IMG/VR virus record: IMGVR_UViG_3300040809_000129 | Coordinates: 1-21,076 of that record | Reading direction: 5' to 3' (one strand) | DNA: 21,076 nucleotides | Origin: a virus | Shown: piece by piece, positions 7,701 to 12,319 of the stretch | How the letters are laid out: each line of letters begins with the position of its first letter | Numbering within the stretch: position 1 is the stretch's first letter | Notes under the pieces: model-generated | Seen by the model: only the letters and a program-made list of their open reading frames with translations | Databases searched by the model: none | What the model was told of the DNA's origin: nothing | Translations under genes and position numbers: made by a program

Positions 7701-8871
7701 TTATTTTAGTGATATTAGTTTTACTGACCCCACTGGAACAGCCTCTAGTACTGATGCGACAGGCACTACTCCTACACGTAGTGTAAACTTTGATGGTATT
7801 GTTAGTTTTACTAACCTTAATACCCGTTTGGCAGATGCTACTACGGTTATTGATGGCGACAGAATTACTACAGGTACGATTGATGCTACTCAAGTAAATG
7901 TTACTAACATTCGAGCAGACAGTATTTCTGTAGGTACTGGTACTATTAACACAGGAGTCATTCCTACGCTTAACCAAAGTAAAATTAGTGGACTTACAAC
8001 AGATTTGTCTAATGTAAATACTGTAGCGAGTAACGCTCAGTCTACAGCTGATACGGCGGTTAATGATGCTTCTACAGCTCAGTCTACAGCTAATACAGCG
8101 CAATCTACTGCCGATACTGCTCAATCTACAGCTAATACTGCTGAGTCTACAGCAAATACAGCTCAATCTACAGCAAATACAGCTCAATCTACAGCTAATA
8201 CGGCTAACAGCACTGCTAATACAGCTTATACTACTGCTATTGGTAAGATTAAAAGTTATTATCAATCTAGCACACCAAGTGCATCTGCTGTAGGTGATAT
8301 CTGGTTTAATACTAGTCAACAAAAGAACTATTATTGGACAGGCTCCTCTTGGCAACCTGTAGCTTTAACAGCAGACAGTATTGCTGCTAACTACGTTTAT
8401 GCAGGTAGTGTTAATGCCAGTCAAATTAATGCAGGTACTATCAACGCAGACCGTATTCCCACTATGGCAACTAATCAGTTCACCACTATGTCAGGTCTAT
8501 ATGGGAACCGAAGCGGTGATACTGATGACCCTGCCGCTACAGGTATAATAACTACTCTTTATTATACCCCAAGTTCTTCTTCTAAGGTTCTTCTTAGTTT
8601 TTACGCAGATGTTACTTTTGAGCAAAGAGGGGGCGGTGAAGGGTCTTATGCTTTCGCTACAGATGTGTATTTAAACAACTCCCTTGTAATTGTAATGGGA
8701 GGCGGCGCAAGCACTGATGGTCCGGTTAGCGCTAAATTGCAAGGATTTCACTCATTCAATTCATCAGCAACTCAGCAAACAATACAAGTGCGTTGGCGGC
8801 AGTTTAGAGGTCGTAAAGGCAGAATGCAAATTCATAGTGGGTTTGTTGCTGGGCTCTTTACTCAAACATAA
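4792..8871 (+). CDS. Large J-like tail tip / receptor-binding protein
   Basis: This 1359-residue protein is the largest tail gene here. I take the ATG at 4792, overlapping the previous stop, over the GTG at 4777. IPIVYGKQAVGF (53-64) and LGDHGRNINVSDVDLESFYNAG (about 228-250) match the conserved part of lambda J-type tip attachment proteins. A fibronectin III-like domain follows at about 567-660. Next come duplicated beta modules: 808-860 and 863-912 (both 'IYA...EYV...KF.GDDG.(T/S)G'), plus two 'VY.R..S.PSAPS' units near 735 and 930. Short SxxIxxGTI strands (about 1020-1060) lead to nine seven-residue STANTAQ-like heptads (about 1082-1150), a probable trimeric coiled coil. The last ~130 residues form a beta-rich knob (SSKVLLSFYADV...FVAGLF) that probably contacts the host. 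The tip role is well supported; the receptor is unknown. Confidence 0.85.
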   Translation: MALPPTFLGKTALQWFTFAVSTAYQIAQHNKMKREADKRKGFAINTRGEATHIPIVYGKQAVGFIEANHKTLNSFTYSAPNSGGTEWHSKNSFLNQNRGAGKNSLLIMDGAICQGGIEGVQGIEVDARQYNKDKKHRHVFHTYNTQLASTSSLGSSNGLGDNHFFTGLSHSTAAFLLNRDDYNYNGIPNVTFFVKGRKVRPVINSGGSYSLGAYIYSNNPSWCLLDYLLGDHGRNINVSDVDLESFYNAGTICNTTVMNNVTVAGSVNGEYPIEAYNTLNDFPDVTSDDTSEETYYKAVDTGNFYTFTQTGTEEEPNGSYSSATLGTRSIPLYECNISLDSEQTVRDNIEAILNTMPLSVLTWTSDGKYKLQLEYPSDQTELEALTVKTFNNDNIIRDSIDLQWAAASERYNSVTVTFLNEHENFKEDSKTWPDKETAAGRALSATLLSQDNNQPMSTDINLTGITDPYHALAHAEQIGRQSRTFHTLSFVATKEAIGLEPGDFIKVELPLSDIDAVYRVNSTEISEDLTVKIDAFYIDINGYAWNVSDNDLPGVTETNPTNFDPDLITNLSWSTTALYNGVASGSLSWTAADSDVLYYIVQASNDNQTTWFDLGTTTGSVFDVTALAQGSYHWAVRTVAPNGQVSGRVVIGPYSLLYTGPRTQDYIYGTTANQDTNTQSYNDTLSETSYPYVAVIDYKPDEQPTLPVRSSSGITLNFLSRTATLVRELSVYQRSLSTPSAPSGGSYNFSTNTLTPPSGWYNSVPIGVGPVWISNSQAEGLSATTNATPASWSSPAILGQDGEDAGVLIVYADDASGTNKTTTYSNQEYVLYYEYAGTAPSVSTVTGTWVKFVGDDGTSGQGIWPIYATNASGSSQSFTIGSREYVTFYESISQPTLPVSGQTFVKFIGDDGVTGDDAPRLTTVRVYRGATSQPSAPSATITWSNLAVSGLTSGWSLTAPTIDASSTTTFYFSDISFTDPTGTASSTDATGTTPTRSVNFDGIVSFTNLNTRLADATTVIDGDRITTGTIDATQVNVTNIRADSISVGTGTINTGVIPTLNQSKISGLTTDLSNVNTVASNAQSTADTAVNDASTAQSTANTAQSTADTAQSTANTAESTANTAQSTANTAQSTANTANSTANTAYTTAIGKIKSYYQSSTPSASAVGDIWFNTSQQKNYYWTGSSWQPVALTADSIAANYVYAGSVNASQINAGTINADRIPTMATNQFTTMSGLYGNRSGDTDDPAATGIITTLYYTPSSSSKVLLSFYADVTFEQRGGGEGSYAFATDVYLNNSLVIVMGGGASTDGPVSAKLQGFHSFNSSATQQTIQVRWRQFRGRKGRMQIHSGFVAGLFTQT
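8035..8240 (+). repeat. 21-bp periodic repeat encoding nine coiled-coil heptads
   Basis: The unit is roughly 'gctcaatctacagctaatac', translated A-Q-S-T-A-N-T with variants (AQSTADT, AESTANT, ANSTANT, AVNDAST). Ala and Thr/Ser fill the core positions. It lies inside the J-like gene between the beta shaft and the C-terminal knob and probably forms a slender stalk. Such tracts change length by slippage or recombination. Confidence 0.9.
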
Positions 8872-8883
8872 GGATTTTAAACA

Positions 8884-9114
8884 ATGAATGAAATTGATTG
8901 GAGCCAAGTAGACTTTAAAAATCTAGACTACTTAAAAATGTTAAGAGTTCAACGAGACTGGGCACTGGCTAAATCAGACCGACATATGTTCTGGGACAGC
9001 CCACTAACAGATTCTCAAAGACAAGAGTGGGCTACCTATCGCCAAGCCCTGCGTGATTTGCCAGAAACCACAGAAGATCCAGAAAACCCAGTGTGGCCCG
9101 AGCCACCACAGTAA
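8884..9114 (+). CDS. Short tail assembly chaperone-like protein (paralogue of the 937 gene)
   Basis: This 76-residue protein has AAGGA 9-13 bases before its ATG. MLRVQRDWALAKSDRHMFWDSPLTDSQRQEWATYRQALRDLPE is the same motif as in the protein coded at 937-1395 (RxKRDxLLAxTDW...YRQALRDI), and it likewise ends with a Pro/Trp segment (NPVWPEPP). It matches the small Phage_tail_APC family, which accompanies fibre and tip genes in many phages. The N-terminal half of the longer paralogue is missing. Its position immediately after the J-like tip gene suggests it assists assembly of that protein. Family call good, client inferred. Confidence 0.7.
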   Translation: MNEIDWSQVDFKNLDYLKMLRVQRDWALAKSDRHMFWDSPLTDSQRQEWATYRQALRDLPETTEDPENPVWPEPPQ

Positions 9115-9124
9115 GGAGAATATT

Positions 9125-9577
9125 ATGAGTTATAATTTAAGCCAGCGCTCTCTAGGTAAACTAGAGGGCGTTGACCCTAGTCTTGTAGCCGTTGTAAAAC
9201 GAGCTATTGAATTAACTAAAGTAGACTTTGGTGTAGTTTATGGTATGCGTACCGTAGAAGAACAAGAAAAGCTTGTTGCTGCAGGTAAGTCTCAAACAAT
9301 GAAATCAAAACACCTAGAAGGTCGTGCAGTAGATCTTATGGCTTATGTAGATGGTAAAGGATGTTGGGAACTCAACGTCTATGATGATCTTTGTGATGCC
9401 ATGAAGGAAGCCGCCAAAGAACTAGGAGTAGCAATCAAGTGGGGTGCTGCTTGGTCAGAGGGTGATATCAGAAGCTATCCAGGAACAGCAGAAGATGCTA
9501 TGATGGCCTATGTTGACCTCAGACGCTCACAAGGGCGTAGACCATTTATAGATGGACCTCATTTTGAGCTTATCTAA
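9125..9577 (+). CDS. Endolysin, M15 (VanY/L-alanyl-D-glutamate) peptidase
   Basis: This 150-residue protein starts at an ATG with AAGGAG upstream (9113-9118). The zinc ligands of the M15 family are clear: SKHLEGRAVDL gives His63 and Asp70 (HxxxxxxD spacing), and DGPHFEL gives His146, with Asp143 three residues before it as in the phage T5 endolysin. MRTVEEQ (41-47) is the conserved segment upstream. It hydrolyses peptide bonds in the peptidoglycan stem; T5-type enzymes cut between L-Ala and D-Glu. There is no signal peptide, so it needs a holin, and two membrane proteins follow directly. Length fits a single catalytic domain. Function is firm; bond specificity is inferred. Confidence 0.92.
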   Translation: MSYNLSQRSLGKLEGVDPSLVAVVKRAIELTKVDFGVVYGMRTVEEQEKLVAAGKSQTMKSKHLEGRAVDLMAYVDGKGCWELNVYDDLCDAMKEAAKELGVAIKWGAAWSEGDIRSYPGTAEDAMMAYVDLRRSQGRRPFIDGPHFELI

Positions 9578-9587
9578 GGTAAACAAA

Positions 9588-9833
9588 ATGGCACAAACTA
9601 TAGTTGATGATTGGAAAGTTATCCCCAGACTAATGATGCTGGCAGTAACAGTTTTAACATATCAGGCAGTCCATTGGTATATGGCGCTCCCAGACCCCAC
9701 TGTACAACAGAGCGGATTAGTCTCTGTTTGTATGGGAGCCTTAACAGGTTGTTTTGGTATTTGGATGGGTAAAGAATCTAAGACTACAGTAACGCCTATG
9801 GCAGTAGTTCATGAGGAGAAATACTCAAAATGA
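9588..9833 (+). CDS. Small two-TM membrane protein, holin-like
   Basis: I start this 81-residue protein at ATG 9588, which follows the endolysin stop with an AAGGT nearby; the upstream ATG at 9552 lies inside the endolysin. Two hydrophobic segments are visible, about 12-31 (IPRLMMLAVTVLTYQAVHWY) and about 43-60 (GLVSVCMGALTGCFGIWM). A short Lys/Glu-rich tail follows. Size, topology and place beside the endolysin fit a holin or holin partner. Its last codons overlap the next start (ATGA). Two membrane proteins in tandem may be a holin and an antiholin or partner; I cannot tell which is which. Confidence 0.65.
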   Translation: MAQTIVDDWKVIPRLMMLAVTVLTYQAVHWYMALPDPTVQQSGLVSVCMGALTGCFGIWMGKESKTTVTPMAVVHEEKYSK

Positions 9834-10216
9834 TACAAGCACTTATAGGTCCAATTGCCGAACTAGCAGGAGGCTGGCTTAAAGGTAAAGCAAGCGCACA
9901 AGCTGCTGCTGTAAACCTTAAATTAGTTGAGGCCGAAGCTAAAGCCACCATAATGAAATCAGCAGCTACATCTGAAGCTGACTGGGAAAGAATTATGGCG
10001 GAAGGCTCTAAAGAGAGCTGGAAAGACGAATGGTTGACAATACTCTTCTCTGTCCCGCTTATCCTAGCCTTCTTTGGTGATTGGGGTAGAATTATTGTAG
10101 AACAAGGCTTCGCAGCCCTAGAAGTAATGCCAACTTGGTATCAATACACTCTTGGTGTAATTGTTAGTGCTAGCTTTGGTGTTCGTTCTGCAACCAAGTT
10201 CTTTGGTAAAAAGTAA
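9830..10216 (+). CDS. Holin of the GTA 3TM-type family
   Basis: This 128-residue protein has an amphipathic Ala-rich N-terminus (about 1-45, KGKASAQAAAVNLKLVEAEAKA). It is followed by SWKDEWLTILFSVPLILAFFGDW (about 63-85, first clear membrane segment) and PTWYQYTLGVIVSASFGVRSATKFF (about 101-125, second). The 'W..SWKDEW' entry, the 'PxWY' before the last helix and the 'FGVRSxxKF' end are the pattern of holins related to the gene-transfer-agent release holin (GTA_holin_3TM). It would open the inner membrane to let the M15 endolysin out. It is coupled to the preceding membrane protein by an ATGA overlap. I rate the family assignment good. Confidence 0.75.
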   Translation: MIQALIGPIAELAGGWLKGKASAQAAAVNLKLVEAEAKATIMKSAATSEADWERIMAEGSKESWKDEWLTILFSVPLILAFFGDWGRIIVEQGFAALEVMPTWYQYTLGVIVSASFGVRSATKFFGKK

Positions 10217-10252
10217 TAAGTAATTTTTAATTGTAGATGAAAGGAAAGTAAA

Positions 10253-10447
10253 GTGTTTGTAGCGATCTTATTAGTCTGCAACTTAGAAACAGAAACCTGT
10301 GAAGTAGTTAGTCAAAAACAAATGCTAAAGACGGAGGAACAATGCTATGTTCAGTTGGGCCTTGGTATGAATTACTTTGAAGATCTGGGCTATGAAATTC
10401 CCGTATATCGATGTTTACGACTAATTGAAGAATACGAAAAGGCATAA
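10253..10447 (+). CDS. Small cysteine-containing protein of the lysis cassette, unknown function
   Basis: This 64-residue protein starts at a GTG with AAAGGAAAG upstream. It has a short hydrophobic start (FVAILLVC) and four cysteines (9, 16, 31, 54) that could form two disulfides outside the cytoplasm. The EEQCY...VYRCLRL pattern is familiar from small conserved proteins near phage lysis genes, but I know no function. The hydrophobic start is short for a signal peptide. It could be a secreted or periplasmic accessory to lysis; a spanin role is not supported, as no lipobox or long coiled coil is seen. Confidence 0.5.
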   Translation: MFVAILLVCNLETETCEVVSQKQMLKTEEQCYVQLGLGMNYFEDLGYEIPVYRCLRLIEEYEKA

Positions 10448-10452
10448 ATAAT

Positions 10453-10472
10453 AAATACCCGCAAATAATGAT
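10453..10472 (+). promoter_or_regulatory. Candidate phage RNAP promoter, copy 1
   Basis: AAATACCCGCAAATAATGAT here is repeated exactly at 10561-10580. It is followed by AAGAGACAGG, a purine-rich start-like segment. The AAATAC start recalls TAATAC of T7 promoters and AGAG recalls the T7 start region, though the spacing is longer. It lies in the noncoding region upstream of the operon that encodes a T7-like RNA polymerase. Confidence 0.5.
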
Positions 10473-10507
10473 AAGAGACAGGAATCAAACTTTCCTGACA
10501 GTCTCTT
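10473..10507 (+). other. Hairpin A: structured leader directly after copy 1
   Basis: AAGAGAC (10473-10479) pairs with GTCTCTT (10501-10507). Inside it AGGAA (10480-10484) pairs with TTCCT (10492-10496), with a four-base 3' bulge (GACA). If copy 1 is a promoter, the transcript would begin almost at the base of this stem. No T-tract follows. Confidence 0.55.
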
Positions 10508-10512
10508 CACTA

Positions 10513-10543
10513 GCCACCCTCTAGGAATCACCTGGGGGGTGGC
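10513..10543 (+). other. Hairpin B: GC-rich stem between the two promoter-like repeats
   Basis: GCCACCC (10513-10519) pairs with GGGTGGC (10537-10543), extendable inward with further C-G and G-U pairs. The 3' side has CTTGATAAC instead of a U-run, so a terminator is weakly supported. It could be an RNA stability or processing element, or part of a small RNA bounded by the two repeats. Confidence 0.5.
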
Positions 10544-10560
10544 CTTGATAACTAGAGTAA

Positions 10561-10580
10561 AAATACCCGCAAATAATGAT
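10561..10580 (+). promoter_or_regulatory. Candidate phage RNAP promoter, copy 2
   Basis: This is an exact second copy of the 20-mer at 10453-10472, followed by TAGGGGGCC, which is close to the T7-type AGGG start. It is about 127 bases upstream of the portal ATG and is not coding. The two copies differ outside the 20-mer, except that both keep an AG and purines just downstream. A DNA-binding or packaging role is an alternative. Confidence 0.55.
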
Positions 10581-10610
10581 TAGGGGGCCTCCCTATTAAT
10601 ATATTAAAAT

Positions 10611-10654
10611 ATACATTTAAGACTATAATGTATGTTTATGTATATTAAATATAC
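10611..10654 (+). promoter_or_regulatory. AT-rich putative sigma70-type -10 with palindromic operator
   Basis: TATAAT at 10624-10629 is a perfect -10 box, but no good -35 stands 16-18 bases upstream. ATACATT/AATGTAT (10611-10617 and 10627-10633) form an inverted repeat over the box. A 15-base palindrome, GTATATT-A-AATATAC, at 10640-10654 covers the expected early transcript. This could be a host-type promoter with an operator, or only an AT-rich chance pattern. Confidence 0.35.
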
Positions 10655-10706
10655 TTAACAAACAACAAGGGCATATAAGCCCATTTAAATAAAATGAGGT
10701 AATTAT

Positions 10707-12275
10707 ATGGCACTAGTTAAGACAGCTGCTAGTTCTCATAAGCGTGGTGTAGAAACACCTACAGCATCTTATTTGTCCTTAAAACCACTCTGGAAAAAAT
10801 CCCGCAGTGTTTTACAGGGACAAGCTCATGCTAAGGCTCATGATGAATACATTGAACACGATTATTCGAATCTATTGATTCCTTTTTCTCCTTCAATGAC
10901 ACAACAACAATACGACTTCTATAAGGCAGAGGCAGAGCTACCGGGGTTAACTACACAATACGCCCGAGTGCTAATTAGCGCCTTGCTTCGGAAACCCTCA
11001 CGGTTAGAGTTACCCGATGATGTCCCAGAAGAGGCCTATGACTGGCTAACTAAGGACTTTACCTTAGATGGCGCTTCAATGTTTAACTTCCTTGATTCGG
11101 CTATCTGGGAAGAGTTACAAACTTCTCGTGCTTGGATTTACGTTGATACTCCCAAAGTTAACGCCGAACAGTATGATATCATGACAGACGAAGAGCGTAT
11201 GCGTATTGCGCCATACCCCACAGTCATGAAGGCTGAGAATGTTATTAATGTTCAGCTAAAAGAACACCCTATTACTCGTATTAAACAATTGTCTCGTTGG
11301 ATTACTAGGTATATTGCTAAAAGCTACAGTGATGATAACCCTTGGCACCCTAGCTTTGTGGACACAGTCGCAGACCACTACATTGACGAGGCTGGGGGTC
11401 TAGTGATTGATATCTATCAACGTAAGGATCCCAACCACAGTGTCGATGCTGTAAATGGTGAACTTCGTCAGGACTACGAAGACGAAGTAGAATCTGGATT
11501 TATTAAAGTTGAAACAATGACACCAATGAAGTTTGGTGAAAGACTAGAATTTATTCCTGCATGGCCCTTAAATGGTCAATTAGAACCTATCGAGCCAGTT
11601 CTTATGCCCCTTGTAGATCGTGAAGTTGCTCTTTATAACAAGGTATCTCGTAGAAACCACTTATTATACGGTGCTGCAACTTATACTCCTGTTGTACAAT
11701 CTGATATGACAGATGAGGAATTCGAGGAAATTGTTAACGCAGGATTAGGTACTTGGCTACGTGTTCGCAAGGATGAATCAATTTCTGTTCTTGAAACGCC
11801 TACAGCTGCCTTGGCCGATATGGAAAAGGCTATTGCTTCTACAGTACAAGAAATGGCCAAGATGGGGATTCGTATGCTTTCCCCAGAGCAAGCAACCTCC
11901 GGCGTGGCTCTTGAAATCCGTAATGCGTCTCAAACCGCACAACTCGGAACACTTAACTCTAAAATCTCAGGCACTATGCAGGAGGTTATTGCATTCATGA
12001 TGAATTGGAAATACAACCTAGATCTAACAGGTAATGATATTGTATTCCAATTATCTTCAGATTTTTCACCTATGGTAGGTGGAGAAGGTGCAATGCGTCT
12101 AGTATCTGAATGGTATCAGTCTGGTATTATTAGTCGTGAAACTTTTGTTTCTATTGCTAAGTACAATGACTTCTTACCTGCAGACTATGATGACGAAAAG
12201 GCAGTTGGTTCAATCCAAACTGATCCTCTCATCGGTACAACTCCCGATACAGAAATTACTCTCGATGAAGAATAG
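10707..12275 (+). CDS. Portal protein (DUF4055-type)
   Basis: This 522-residue protein starts at an ATG with GAGGT seven bases upstream. The first ~110 residues match the DUF4055 portal group: LLIPFSPSMTQQQYDFYKAEAELPG and TTQYARVLISALLRKPSRLELP. EELQTSRAWIYVDTP (about 135-149) is the 'AGRag..VD.P'-like strand. The region around 300-420 (LVDREVALYNKVSRRNHLLYGAA, ATSGVALEIRNASQTAQLG) is the helical stem-crown part. It forms the dodecameric ring at the capsid vertex through which DNA is packaged and ejected. It is the first gene of the head operon, directly downstream of the promoter-like repeats. The Mu F-like fusion follows, the usual order portal then Mu F protein. The tail is acidic (PDTEITLDEE). 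Confidence 0.88.
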   Translation: MALVKTAASSHKRGVETPTASYLSLKPLWKKSRSVLQGQAHAKAHDEYIEHDYSNLLIPFSPSMTQQQYDFYKAEAELPGLTTQYARVLISALLRKPSRLELPDDVPEEAYDWLTKDFTLDGASMFNFLDSAIWEELQTSRAWIYVDTPKVNAEQYDIMTDEERMRIAPYPTVMKAENVINVQLKEHPITRIKQLSRWITRYIAKSYSDDNPWHPSFVDTVADHYIDEAGGLVIDIYQRKDPNHSVDAVNGELRQDYEDEVESGFIKVETMTPMKFGERLEFIPAWPLNGQLEPIEPVLMPLVDREVALYNKVSRRNHLLYGAATYTPVVQSDMTDEEFEEIVNAGLGTWLRVRKDESISVLETPTAALADMEKAIASTVQEMAKMGIRMLSPEQATSGVALEIRNASQTAQLGTLNSKISGTMQEVIAFMMNWKYNLDLTGNDIVFQLSSDFSPMVGGEGAMRLVSEWYQSGIISRETFVSIAKYNDFLPADYDDEKAVGSIQTDPLIGTTPDTEITLDEE

Positions 12276-12301
12276 GATGGTGGGGCTTCGGCCCCGCCTC
12301 C
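12275..12301 (+). other. UUCG-capped hairpin between portal and Mu F/RNAP genes
   Basis: GGTGGGGC (12279-12286) pairs with GCCCCGCC (12291-12298) around a TTCG tetraloop, and GGA/TCC extend the stem past a bulged T. It begins at the portal stop codon and ends 19 bases before the next ATG. No T-run follows, so it is more likely a stability or processing hairpin than a strong terminator. Confidence 0.75.
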
Positions 12302-12319
12302 CAGTAATGGAGAAGCTTA

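Noticed and set aside
8035-8240. CRISPR-like array
   Set aside because: Repeat period is 21 bp without spacers and in frame with a heptad-coding gene.
8063-8293. Leu-rich + strand frame inside the tip gene
   Set aside because: It is the shifted frame of the 21-bp repeats (LILLNLQ pattern) with no independent start signal.
7660-8355. Long minus-strand frame opposite the tip gene, 231 residues
   Set aside because: Its Ser/Cys/Ile/Arg-rich repetitive sequence mirrors the Thr/Ala heptads on the + strand; no ribosome site or family pattern.
10513-10560. Intrinsic terminator of the lysis operon
   Set aside because: The stem is good but no T-tract follows, so it is recorded only as a hairpin.
10669-10682. 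GGGC...GCCC hairpin before the portal gene
   Set aside because: Only a 4-bp stem with a 6-base loop; too weak to call a regulatory element.
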